From contig NC_088319.1 in the NCBI RefSeq assembly GCF_910592395.1, positions 7,626,001 to 7,690,000 on the forward strand: 64,000 bases of DNA, read 5' to 3'. This document shows, one piece after another, positions 24,071 to 34,098 of this stretch (the first letter of the stretch is position 1; each line of letters begins with the position of its first letter). This DNA comes from Lineus longissimus. Lineage: Eukaryota > Nemertea > Pilidiophora > Heteronemertea > Lineidae. Made by a program: the position numbers and the translations under genes. A model generated the notes under the pieces. It did no database searches, had not been told where the DNA came from, and saw only the letters and a list, made by a program, of their open reading frames with translations.

Positions 24071-24429
24071 AAAGGGGATGTTCGGCTAAGGGACCTGATT
24101 ACCAAAATTTTTTTAGGGTATTTATAGTAGGAATTAAAAGATGAAATTTGCATGGATGGTACAAAAGACCGAACTCTAGATGATGAAAAAAGAAAATCTC
24201 GGCATATCTGTAATTAAGGATGGAAAACAATGAGGTTTCTAAAAAGTGGCAAAAAAGGTAGAAAACAGTAAGAAATTAAAAATATTAATATGAATATCTT
24301 TAGAATTCATTATAATCTGTACCCTGACAAAAAATTATTTTGATCCGAGATTGCCTTCATGCAGAAAATCGAGAAAAATCAAGAAAAAACGTCATATTGC
24401 TGGGTGTGTGTATTGCATGGAATAGCCAT
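24071..24429 (+). repeat. Left terminal inverted repeat of the DDE-USP transposon
   Basis: This segment is the reverse complement of 31378-31736. It runs from AAAGGGGATGTTCGG to ATTGCATGGAATAGCCAT. Matching homopolymer lengths (A4T7 here, A7T4 there) and base-by-base reading show no difference that I could find. Confidence 0.95.
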
Positions 24430-25229
24430 TTAAAATGACCAGCACAAAAGAATAAATGAACCAGTAATAACTTTGATAACACAGTCCTGTGGCCCTGTGT
24501 CTGTTTCATTAATTGACTAGTTTGGTTGAAGATTGATTTGGCTCTGTATGCATGCATTCCATAACCTCTTGATGACCAGGCGGTTAACCCTTTTTGCTCA
24601 TGTGTGTCTCCAGCGCTGGTCAGAATTTATTCACCCCAATTTGAGTATATACTGTATGTTCAGCGAAGAAAAACTACATGCATATAGCGTTTGTGCAAGA
24701 ATTGGATTGGCAAGGGTGTTTCCCATTCATATCGACTTTATGTGCAGGCAATTGGTACTTATATTATTAACTTGTGTTTTTTTTAAACATGTCAAAATGT
24801 ACATCAGTTATCAGTACTCAATATTTGGTTCTTTTTTATGTTGGTGTTCTTGCTTTTTTAGTGGTATTGTCTTATTATTGAGTATAGAATAGGCCATCTA
24901 CAATGTGATTTTTATGTGTGTGACAAGATCAAAGTAATTACATCATCAAGCCATACTCTGAACATGATGCCCAGTGGCAAAACCAAATTATATAAATCCC
25001 TCAACTTGATCATGATGTCATCACAATACCTCCCCCCACCCACCCCTTTTGTGTTGGTCATGGTTCATAAGCAATTTCTATAGTTGTTTTCCACTCTAAT
25101 GACATTGGCTGTCCATGACTAAATGCCGTTTTTAGGCAGTGGGTTCATTTCTTGTTATGTAATAGTCCTTGTAATAGTGTTGGGGAATTTTACCTGTGTA
25201 TTTCAGTAGTGCACAGTTGTTCTTCAAAG

Positions 25230-25712
25230 ATGCCTGAAAACCAATGTGAACACTGTACCCATGTATTCACCCGATGGAGTCATTTGTTGACACATTCGTG
25301 TCCATTTAGAGTGAGTGCAGTGGATGCAGCTACCTTTCAAACTCTTGAAAGACCAAGCAACGTAAATAGTGTTAAGGATGCTTTGGGAGCCAATTCAATT
25401 TGTGAGCGACTTATTATTTGTCAGGCCGGCAAACTTGCCGTACCAGGAGTGTGGCCATTTGTGTTTATACCCGGCAGAATAAATGCAACAGCTTATCTGA
25501 AGCTAAAGGAGCTAGCAGCTATCAATCCCCATCAGGAGTTGCACACAATTCTCAAAAACAATGGCACCATAACTTATAATGCATACCTGAAAATTCATGA
25601 CATTTCCTCTAATACTGATTATACTATATGTCCGCCATGGACTCTACCACCAGGAGGATGTCAATATTCGTCTAGTATTAGTGGAAATATGGTAACAATT
25701 GTGCAAAGCTCG
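25230..25712 (+). CDS. Cys/His-cluster protein exon, unknown function
   Basis: The ATG at 25230 opens MPENQCEHCTHVFTRWSHLL, followed by THSCPF. The spacing C-x2-C-x8-H-x3-H-x-C suggests a single zinc-binding finger. The remaining 130 residues show no motif I recognise. A strong splice donor GTGAGT follows codon 161 at 25713. Joining to the acceptor before 26526 in this phase would hit an early stop, so either another exon lies between or this is a separate gene. It sits inside the transposon upstream of the DDE-USP gene on the same strand, a natural place for a DNA-binding partner of a transposase. Confidence 0.5.
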
Positions 25713-25859
25713 GTGAGTATGCAGGTTTTGCGAAAACTAGGTTACTTTGCCACAGCAGTTTTACTGCATGATCTATTACAAATACTCATCCTAGTCTTCA
25801 CTCCGACATTGTGTGATGTTTACTGGGTAGATACTTAAACCCATAGCCTATAGGACCAG

Positions 25860-26520
25860 GTTCGCGTCATCATGGTTCTCACCACCTGGGATGATGTTGC
25901 ATTGTGCCTTTTGGCGGTTTCAGTCATTTTTGACATGCTCAGCCGGATAGGTGGCGCTTTGTGAAAAATGTACTTTTGGCTTTTGGATATAGACGAAGTG
26001 ATTTGCAATTTGAATGAGAAATACCATTTCTATTTCATTTGACCTACTTTACAAGGTCACAGAGGTCAAATAGCGTTAATTGGCCATTTTTACTAAAAAT
26101 CTGCCCTGTGACATTTGAACCTTTCACTGCGTTTGGAAATAAGGTCGATTTCTTGGCCAATTTCTTGTATTGAAGGAGGGTAAACATCTGATTTTGGCGG
26201 GAATGCAAGGGAAAGAGCAAATGTCCCAGGGCAGATTTTTAGTAAATTCAGCACTGTCTACCATGAACAGAAAGAGAAATCACTAATCCTTCACACGTCC
26301 CCCCAATAATGATTGGAAATATTTACCCCTAGAGTTGTTGAATATGACAACCCTGTCTATAGCATTTCCATTACTATGAGACCAAGGGTTGTCATATTTG
26401 ACAGCGCTGTTGAATATTCACTTTTGCCGAACTGATATTGTTTGAAGACAATAACTCATTATACAATTATTTAGCCAAAAATAATTATCCTGGATGTATT
26501 AACCTTTTATTTACCCACCC
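25860..26520. repeat. Noncoding, with two inverted-repeat structures
   Basis: A 165-bp block (26087-26251) has ends TTACTAAAAATCTGCCCTG and its inverse, with GACATTTG continuing the match on both sides. A second inverted pair, GAATATGACAACCCT and AGGGTTGTCATATT, lies at 26339-26397. Both could be small foldback insertions within the transposon. No gene is seen. Confidence 0.6.
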
Positions 26521-26526
26521 TGTAGT

Positions 26527-29500
26527 ATGCTTCTTTCTATTTTAAACAAGATACAGCCACACTCACAACCCGGACATCTTGGAGCATCACAGCATAGCCA
26601 GGATATTTCAGCTGAGGATAGTACAAGTTCACATGGAGACTCAAGCGATGAGGAATACGGTTATCTGGATTTTTCAGATGAAGAAGATGATATTCAGGGG
26701 TGTTCTGAATCGAATGTTCAGAGCAGTGCAGGACAAAATGGACAGAGTGGATATACATATAAACAAACTGATAGTCATTATGATGAAGTGTATGAGAGGC
26801 ATCAGTGGCCAAAAGAAAGACGGGAAAGTAAAAACTGTTTCCGTCATCCATGGATGTTGCAGGAAGGCCAACTTCAGAACTGTTCAGGACTAAGGGTCAG
26901 AGATTTCTGGAATCTTGTATGGCTACAGAGAGATACCGTTCACAGAGACTCGGGATTAGATATTTCTGCACGTGTGTTGCTGTATAGGTATAGAATGAGG
27001 TCAAACGTTGACTTCATTGACATTTCGGCCACCTTCCAAGTCGCTGCATCAACTGCGCACGACATCTTCTGGTCACAATTGACCTATCATCTTTTCCAAA
27101 ATAGTCATATACCAAATCTCTTCTGGTCTCCATCAACCACAACAACCGAAAAAGATAAGTTTTTTCAAAGTGTTCAACAAGCAGAGTCGCCATACCACAG
27201 GGAGTTGCTATCGTATATGGATGACCCAACAGGACGACACCGTAGCCCAGTAGGAATTTCCCTTGATTCCAAGAAGGTGCGGGTGCCAAATTCCATGGAT
27301 TACGATAATCAGAAAGCTTCTTATTACCCAAAGAAGGGTGGTCATTGTGTCACATTTACCTCATTAGTCAGCACAACAGGGCATGTTTTGTTGACAACGC
27401 CAATAGCTGCAGCAGCAATTCCAAGATGTGGTGACAGCCAATTGGCAGGCCTCGAAATTGCCCGTGAGTCACACCAGAATACAGGGGATCATGGGATGAC
27501 GTCCCTCTTGAAAGGCACAGATCGTTACTTTGTTGTCCTTGCTGTAGATAAAGGGTACATCTTCGTTCCTCATAATGTCAACATGAACAACATTCAGAAC
27601 TTCCAAGAGTGGTGTAAGACAAATGGATGCTTTGTAATATGGCCCAGTGATGGAGATGAACAAATCCTGCAAGTACGAAATAATAACATTCAATTCGTGG
27701 ACTGTCCTGGGGATCCCATTCTGACAAAGAATAGTCGAGCCATTGTTGGAAAGCTGCGTGCAGGTGTTGAGCAATTTCATGGGGCCATGAGGCAGGAGAA
27801 GATCTTTACCACAGTGCCATATCAGTTTCTGCTACCCCTTGGAGAATCATTTTGCCAGAAGTATCACATTCCCTTGGCTTATGCGAACAGCCCTCGCTTG
27901 TCTTTAATATGGCTAGCCAGTGTGAACGTGTACAACCAATTCCATAGGAAATTCAGCTTGAAATTCGTCAGCAACCAGGAACAGATACGACTAGCGCAAT
28001 TGGTGAAACTTCGGCTGAATCAAACAAGTTTCTTGCACGATCTTGACATTCAGTGGCCAGTAAATATCACTGACATTCCGAGGTCAAATGCTGCTTCCAG
28101 CGGCTGGAGTACGATAACAATGAGTGGAACTGGGACTCTCAGAAATCAGCTGAATCTCCCCACAGTCGATGCGCAGGAACGGGATAGCTTTTATGAATTG
28201 CCATTGGGTCCATTCCTGTTCAAAAGAGCTCTGTCCTATATCACACACCTGCGGCAGCTGGAGCTAGACATCCCTCCGATTCTTGACAGTTTTGAAGACA
28301 TCAGTGACCTCTGGGATGCAATGCGCGAGCCTCCTTCTACAACTGTTGTTTACTACAGAACACTGGCAAATGAACCCCAGGGATGGGATGAACAGCGCTA
28401 TTTCCAATGGCCAGTCTCTGGTGGAATTAAAATCATTACAGCAAAGATGCCATCAGCAAATCGATCAAACCGTAACACTACAAATCTCAAACGCCCACTG
28501 TTGGTCTTCGCTGATGTTCCAAACAATTACCTGGGTTTCACAGGACCTCTAATGAAACTTGTGGGCTGGAATTGCAGCTCGGCAGCTGGAAGCGATCTAG
28601 GATCACGCATCCTTGTATCTGACGCCCATGTACTAGCCTTACTGATCATAATATGTGGAAATCTACCACACAGGCCAGTGATCAGACTATGTCACATGAG
28701 TGATCCGAAGTTGCCTCTCTCACTACAGCCAAGTTATGCTGGGCCACAGATTTGTAGACAAGTGAGCGTAAATTCTGCAAATAGTCAACATCAGTCCACA
28801 GTGCAACTTGGGGCGAGCACTTCAGTAGCAGACAGTCGATCTTGCAGTGCACAGACCCAATCACCACCAATCACAACCAGGATACCAACAGTGTCACCTG
28901 GTACTTCCTCAGCCAGTCGATCTTGCAGTGCACAGACCCAATCACCACCAATCACAACCAGGATACCAACAGTGTCACCTGGTACTTCCTCAGCTGCATC
29001 TACTTCTGGATTTCTTGGCCTAACAAATGACGGTAACATATGCTACAGCATTGCTGTTAGTCAATGTTTAAAGCATGTGGGCTTACATGACAACATTCGA
29101 GGAACAAGTGCACTTGATAATATTTTTATGAACACCTGCCAGAGAATTGGGGGTGAGGAGTTCTCGCTCATTCCTCTAATCCGTGCAATCAATGCAACAA
29201 TGCAAGGAGCAGGATTCAGAATCCCACTGTATAATGACGCCGGAGAATTTCTAATGGAACTTCTGCAGAAACTGCACATAAACGAGGGTTTCCTCACCTC
29301 TTGGCCTGCAGAACTGGTGTGTCCTTCCGGGCATGTGTCACAGAAAATGGTCGGTGCAGATAATTTCAGCATCCGACTTAATGTTCCACAAGGAAATCGT
29401 GCTTCGCTGCAACATATGTATGAACATTATTTTGAAGAGGCAGCACCAGTTCCACTGATATGTGAGACACCAGTTAGAAATAGATTATGCGCTCAAAGTG

Positions 29501-29811
29501 GCATCGGATTACAAGTATGCAGGCAAGGACAGGTGTCAATTATAGAACTAAACAGACGCCTCGATCTGTTATCCAACACAAAGTGTACTACTAGTATCTC
29601 TGCTCCAACTTCAGAAGTTTTCACTAACCAAACAGCAATGGCAGTGCTATGCCATTCAGGAAAGTCCTGTGACATCGGTCACTGGTTATGTTTCCTAAAA
29701 GACACGAGACAGGATTGGTGGAAGCTAGATGATAGCCAGCGGCCAGTTAAAGTTTCACCCTGGGAGACCCAGGGCAATCTACTTACAATAAATGCGATAT
29801 TCTTTCGCTAG
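26527..29811 (+). CDS. DDE transposase fused to USP-like cysteine protease, intact, 1094 residues
   Basis: The single open frame ends FFR-stop. Residues 1-110 are acidic and Ser-rich. Residues 120-150 carry the conserved RDFWNLVWLQRD block. A helix-turn-helix-like stretch follows (about 155-185: RYRMRSNVDFIDISATFQVA). The DDE core has D247 (SLDSKK), D341 (VLAVDKGY) and E415 (RAGVEQFHGAM). This spacing recalls HARBI1-like IS5-type nucleases. A second domain of unknown role spans about 470-745, then a Ser/Thr/Pro-rich linker with two 27-residue repeats (about 770-823). The C-terminal domain (829-1094) has a USP cysteine box LTNDGNICYSIAVSQCL with C839 and a His box GHWLCFLKD...WWKLDDSQ with H1052 and D1068/D1069, the catalytic order of ubiquitin-specific proteases. 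It is shorter than usual USP domains. A splice acceptor (CACCCTGTAG) ends just before the start, so an upstream exon is possible. The fusion is also seen in the decayed copy at 7396-10972. Confidence 0.9.
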   Translation: MLLSILNKIQPHSQPGHLGASQHSQDISAEDSTSSHGDSSDEEYGYLDFSDEEDDIQGCSESNVQSSAGQNGQSGYTYKQTDSHYDEVYERHQWPKERRESKNCFRHPWMLQEGQLQNCSGLRVRDFWNLVWLQRDTVHRDSGLDISARVLLYRYRMRSNVDFIDISATFQVAASTAHDIFWSQLTYHLFQNSHIPNLFWSPSTTTTEKDKFFQSVQQAESPYHRELLSYMDDPTGRHRSPVGISLDSKKVRVPNSMDYDNQKASYYPKKGGHCVTFTSLVSTTGHVLLTTPIAAAAIPRCGDSQLAGLEIARESHQNTGDHGMTSLLKGTDRYFVVLAVDKGYIFVPHNVNMNNIQNFQEWCKTNGCFVIWPSDGDEQILQVRNNNIQFVDCPGDPILTKNSRAIVGKLRAGVEQFHGAMRQEKIFTTVPYQFLLPLGESFCQKYHIPLAYANSPRLSLIWLASVNVYNQFHRKFSLKFVSNQEQIRLAQLVKLRLNQTSFLHDLDIQWPVNITDIPRSNAASSGWSTITMSGTGTLRNQLNLPTVDAQERDSFYELPLGPFLFKRALSYITHLRQLELDIPPILDSFEDISDLWDAMREPPSTTVVYYRTLANEPQGWDEQRYFQWPVSGGIKIITAKMPSANRSNRNTTNLKRPLLVFADVPNNYLGFTGPLMKLVGWNCSSAAGSDLGSRILVSDAHVLALLIIICGNLPHRPVIRLCHMSDPKLPLSLQPSYAGPQICRQVSVNSANSQHQSTVQLGASTSVADSRSCSAQTQSPPITTRIPTVSPGTSSASRSCSAQTQSPPITTRIPTVSPGTSSAASTSGFLGLTNDGNICYSIAVSQCLKHVGLHDNIRGTSALDNIFMNTCQRIGGEEFSLIPLIRAINATMQGAGFRIPLYNDAGEFLMELLQKLHINEGFLTSWPAELVCPSGHVSQKMVGADNFSIRLNVPQGNRASLQHMYEHYFEEAAPVPLICETPVRNRLCAQSGIGLQVCRQGQVSIIELNRRLDLLSNTKCTTSISAPTSEVFTNQTAMAVLCHSGKSCDIGHWLCFLKDTRQDWWKLDDSQRPVKVSPWETQGNLLTINAIFFR
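28834..28995 (+). repeat. 81-bp coding tandem repeat, two units
   Basis: Two nearly identical 81-bp units encode SRSCSAQTQSPPITTRIPTV followed by SPGTSSA. They lie in the linker between the DDE half and the USP domain. The diverged copy has a different 75-bp repeat at the same place. Confidence 0.92.
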
Positions 29812-29975
29812 AATAGGCAGCATTAGAACCAAGCTTAAATTTGTACATACTTTGAAATGTTTCAAACAATTTAGCCTAGAACAACTCTGGTCTCAGGACA
29901 ATAGGCTAACATTTTGTAAATACGTAAATGCTCAGAGATGAAGTGACTTCCCCGTGAAGAGAAACAGTTAAAGCA

Positions 29976-30600
29976 TGGATGTCATGAAATGGCAAACGCC
30001 GGTATCAACCAGTTGACGAGATTACCCGAGAAGGGAAAGAGTTGAAGGACAATCGTAATATGTATTGTTCACCTGTGTCATGAACGAGTTAGTCGTGAAA
30101 TGGCGATTGCTGGTATCAACAAGTTGACGAGATTACCGGAGAAGAAAAAGAGTTGAAGGACAATCGTAATATGTATTGTTCACTTGAGTCATCGAGCGGC
30201 CAGCGGGAAAGAGTTTGTCGTGAAATGGCAATTGCTGGTATCATCCAGTTGACGAGATTACCCGAGAAGAGAAAGAGTTGAAGAGAGACATTTGAAGGAC
30301 AGTACTAATATTGTTCACTTGGTCATTGAGCTTATCAAATGGGGGAGCAGATGACGAGGTGAAGTGACTTGGCTAAGGATAGAAACAGCTGTGTTGTGTT
30401 GCCAACACAGTTAGAACATGCTACTAGATAATATGTGTTACCCTCCCAACAACTAGTTGGAATATCAAATGGATAATGCTCTGTTACCTTTACAACGACT
30501 AGTTGGAATATTGAATGGATAATCCTCTGTTACCTTGACAACAGCTAGTTGGAATATAGAATGGATAATCCTCTGTTACCTTGACAACAACCAGTTTAAG
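29976..30600. repeat. Subterminal tandem repeats of the DDE-USP transposon
   Basis: Three units of roughly 110 bp (29976-30320) share GTTGACGAGATTACC, GAGAAG, AAAGAGTTGAAG and TTGTTCAC. They are followed by about four shorter units of roughly 58 bp (30425-30596) sharing CAACTAGTTGGAATAT and ATGGATAAT...CTCTGTTACC. Repeats just inside one end of a DNA transposon are often transposase-binding arrays. From 30600 to 31377 the sequence is AT-rich and I see no gene. Confidence 0.8.
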
Positions 30601-31377
30601 CTGGGGCTACATTTTTATGTCAAATTGACCTTTCGGGCCGGCGATCATCGACTACAATGCTTTATAGGTACCCGGTATCTGGTTTGTAAAGGGTTAACAA
30701 TACTAAAAAAAATTATGACCCCACCATACACGATACATTACTTGATTGTTCAAAATATTTCCTAAAAAAATATTGATATATATTTTACATCCAACCGATT
30801 CTCATGGAAAATCATAGGAAATATTTTAAAGGAAAATAGTATATCGTGTATGGCGGTCACAGGGTTAAATACGATTTCAACTTCTTTATAAGCTTTAAGA
30901 AATATTTCCACAGCGGCCAAGGCCATCATATTTATGACCCCTTGTATATGGGACAAAAAAAGGCATTCTTTTAACACAAAAACATACTCATGGTTAGAAT
31001 GGGTTTAAAATGCCCAATTATTCATTGTTGGGGCAAAGAAAGGTGAGATTAACATGTTATATTATAGTATGTTATTTCATTACAAAGAAGATAAAGATTG
31101 GGAGCAGGATCAAAATATCACCATTTATTAAGGAATTTCTCTGTACTTCAATTACAAATTACATGTAGATCGTAAAAATCAAATGATTTTAACAAATGTC
31201 TAATATTGTTATCTTGCTGGGACAGAATGGGTTAACTTCTTCCAGTTGGTAAAGTTGACAGTCACTTAACAATTGAACTACTCAATTACAGCATGTATAA
31301 AGCTTATTGAAATAGATTCATGTCTGGCAAATAATGCCTCACGGTGTTGTGGTTTTCTATTGTTAGTTAAGTTCAAT

Positions 31378-31736
31378 ATGGCTATTCCATGCAATACACA
31401 CACCCAGCAATATGACGTTTTTTCTTGATTTTTCTCGATTTTCTGCATGAAGGCAATCTCGGATCAAAATAATTTTTTGTCAGGGTACAGATTATAATGA
31501 ATTCTAAAGATATTCATATTAATATTTTTAATTTCTTACTGTTTTCTACCTTTTTTGCCACTTTTTAGAAACCTCATTGTTTTCCATCCTTAATTACAGA
31601 TATGCCGAGATTTTCTTTTTTCATCATCTAGAGTTCGGTCTTTTGTACCATCCATGCAAATTTCATCTTTTAATTCCTACTATAAATACCCTAAAAAAAT
31701 TTTGGTAATCAGGTCCCTTAGCCGAACATCCCCTTT
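31378..31736 (-). repeat. Right terminal inverted repeat of the DDE-USP transposon
   Basis: Reverse complement of 24071-24429. It ends GCCGAACATCCCCTTT at 31736, after which the sequence matches the interior of the dispersed repeat at 39530 onward. Confidence 0.95.
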
Positions 31737-32155
31737 TACCCAAACTATCCAGACAGGGTTGAATAAAAACACTCTTTTTTGATTGAAATCATATCTAATG
31801 GGGAAATCAATGCGATTGGCAGTTAGAAAAGTGTGAGCACTGTCCAAAGAGTTCGCAAGACTGATAGCCGTGAATGTTGCCATGTCGGCTTGGCTCTACA
31901 ATGTTTCAACAACATTGTAATATTTCATTATTATTCGTCAGCAGCCAAGTGGCAGGTTGCTCTGCTCGTATCATTTTTCGCTAGCAAATTATGCCACTGT
32001 TAAAATAACATGGATGAATTTCTGTTTCAGAAAACATGGTCGATTTTTTCGCGTACGAAAATTTGCCAGGCTTTCTTGCGAAATTTGTAAGAATAATATG
32101 CCAAAAGGGTGAGGAATCCAGGTGAATTTCGAGTGAATTTCGTGCAGCCATCTTG
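31737..32155. repeat. Dispersed repeat copy A, right part
   Basis: The stretch from ACAGGGTTGAATAA through TTGATTGAAAT, GGGGAAATCAA and GTCAGC to GCCAGGCTTTCTTGCGAA and GGAATCCAGG is shared with 39530-39955 in order and orientation. It is noncoding. The end region is rich in AATTTCGT-type words in both orientations. Confidence 0.75.
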
Positions 32156-32164
32156 GATAGTTGA

Positions 32165-33300
32165 TTCCCCCCATTATCAAAACGAACCTTCATCTAACCA
32201 TTGGCAATTCCCACAGTGAAAATCATTCCATTCCATGAAAGAGTTCTTCTTTAAATGTCCAGAAACGGATTTCAAGATGGCTGCCCTAGTGGCCATCTTG
32301 GATAGTTGATGGTGGACATTATTTGAAAGGAACCTTTGCCTGACCATTTGCAATTCCACAGTGAAAATCATTGCATTCCATGAAAGAATTCTACTTTAAG
32401 TGGCCGGAAACGGATTTCAAGATGGCTGCCCTGGTGGCATCGTGGATAGTTGACGATGCCCATTCAATTTCCACTCAAAGTCAGCCGGCCCTCCTCATGG
32501 ACTTTCCTTACTGACTTTCCCCCTAAGCGCCGAGATAATTTATTCCAGGTATAGGAGATACCCCTCATCATGTAACCAAATTGATTCAGTAAAACTCAAA
32601 ATTGCGTGTATGTATCAGTAAATTGTCTTTTTGAAATGATTATGAAGTTCATATAAGTTGCCTGTTTATGCCAAAAAACTGCACCAATTGCCTCTACTTA
32701 GACTTCTCTTATTGTGCACTAAAGAAACCACCCTCCAAGGCTACATGCTGATAGGTTCGTCTGATTCAACTGGTTTGACCGTTATTTTAAAATGTGAGAC
32801 GAAAATAGCCGGAATAGCGAACATGAAGTTACAGGGTTTCCGCCAGAGGGGGGGTGGGGGGGATTCATCCCCCTAAAATATTTCAAGGGGGGATATCCCC
32901 CCCTTAATTTTGAGCACTAAAGTTTGTTTTACTGTCAAATGAGTAATTTTCATGATTTGATATGAAAAAAAAATAACAGCATTTGGGAGCCAATTGTAGC
33001 GGATTTAGGGCCAAAAAACGTCTCAGGAGGGGTCATATACCCTTTTTAAGAAAAAAAAAATTTTAGAAAAAAAAATGTTTTTTAGAAAAAAATTTTTTTC
33101 CACCCCCTCAAATTCAATCCTGGCGGAAACCCTGAGTTAAATGGGATAGCAGCGAACAGATAGTTGATGACGCCTATTATCAAACGGAACCTTCGTCTAA
33201 CCATTGGCAAATCCCAAATTGAAAATCATTGCATTCCATGAAAGCGTTCTCCTTTAAAAGCCTGAAACAGATTTCAAGATGGCTGCCCTGTTAGTCTGAT
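32165..33300. repeat. Tandem repeat of about 135 bp, interrupted
   Basis: Units contain GATAGTTGATG, GAACCTT, ACCATT, GCAA, AAAATCATT, CATTCCATGAAAG, GATTTCAAGATGGCTGCC. Two adjacent units lie at about 32165-32450 and a third at about 33163-33300. Between the second and third is about 700 bp that includes the MITE at 32832-33134. Short frames here are not genes. Confidence 0.75.
32832..33134. mobile_element. 303-bp MITE with G-rich and C-rich arms
   Basis: The ends are CAGGGTTTCCGCCAG and its inverse. AGTTA at 32827-32831 is repeated at 33135-33139. The interior holds runs of G and C that can fold (GGGGGG...ATATCCCCCCC) and long A and T runs. The five-base duplication does not by itself name the superfamily. 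Confidence 0.82.
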
Positions 33301-33308
33301 ATCTAAAG

Positions 33309-33739
33309 GAGACAAGACCACTAATGAATATTCATAGGTTGGAGGGTCCAGGCCTATCTATTAGACGAGTGCATGTTTTTTACTCTCAAGTACATATTTG
33401 GAGAGGTATTGAAAAAATATTTGCTGTGGCAAGTCTACAGATATGAATAAATTGTTTGGTAAAAAAAATAATTTTGAATTTCGACAACCTGGCCATAGGG
33501 GTGTGGTTCAAATTTGGAGTGAAAATGGCCGAAATGGGTAAAAATGTCCACTTGTGTCAAACTTGTCAATTTAAAAAAAAATTTCCGTGGTCAATCACCA
33601 ATTTAAATCGCACCAGTTACTCGCAAGACTAACCCGTATATCATATCCGAATTTCAGTTTCACTACTTGACGCATTCTTTGATGGCGGGCATTTGAAATA
33701 ACTGGAAATGGCTTGGAAAATCAATTGTGGTCTTGTCTC
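33309..33739. mobile_element. 431-bp MITE, copy 1
   Basis: The ends are GAGACAAGACCAC and its inverse. It is almost identical to 37459-37888. Flanks TATCTAAAG and TATTTAGAG match at seven of nine positions, which could be an old nine-base duplication or chance. No coding capacity. Confidence 0.8.
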
Positions 33740-34098
33740 TATTTAGAGGGTTTTGGGTTACAGGTCAAAAATAGTAAATGAGCTCTGAAATCCACAAAAA
33801 CCGTTTGAATTGGCTGAAATATGTTGAGAATGTGTGGACATATCATGGAAATTGGAAAATGTGGAAAAAAAGAAAATTGTCAAATTTAACCCCCCCCCCC
33901 TGTCCTACAGGGCTTTTAAGTGAAAATGCCAAAAATTGTTCTACTTTTTTGGGCTAGATATGTTTCATAACAATCATCAATTGTGAATAGTAATGAGAGT
34001 GTTGATTGTTTTGCATGTTATTTTCATTTTGGGAGGTGTCGGGCACAGAGCACGCTAGGTGGCAGGGTACCAAGCTTTCACTATTTTTTTTATTTCAG

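Larger units (their letters stand above)
24071..31736 (+). mobile_element. 7.67-kb DNA transposon encoding a DDE-USP fusion protein
   Basis: The element is bounded by 359-bp terminal inverted repeats (24071-24429 and 31378-31736) that I read as identical, beginning AAAGGGGATGTTCGGC. Between them lie a Cys/His ORF (25230-25712), the intact 1094-codon DDE-USP gene (26527-29811) and tandem subterminal repeats (29976-30600). Long matching terminal repeats plus an undamaged gene point to recent movement. The insertion interrupts a dispersed repeat whose second copy (38786-39955) lacks it. I could not find a convincing target-site duplication. The superfamily is not one I can name; the DDE domain is loosely like the DDE_Tnp_4/HARBI1 group. 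Confidence 0.85.

Noticed and set aside
25152-25838. Full 228-codon frame as one protein
   Set aside because: The likely start is the ATG at 25230 and a strong splice donor lies at 25713, so the last 42 codons are probably intronic.
28791-29039. Minus-strand repeat protein
   Set aside because: It is the antisense shadow of the 81-bp linker repeat in the DDE-USP gene.
24060-31745. Four-base GAAA/TTTT target duplication for the DDE-USP transposon
   Set aside because: These are inverse, not direct, matches and so only extend the terminal inverted repeats by chance or descent.
33300-33748. Nine-base target duplication around MITE copy 1
   Set aside because: Only seven of nine bases match, while the MITE copies themselves are nearly identical; copy 2 shows none.
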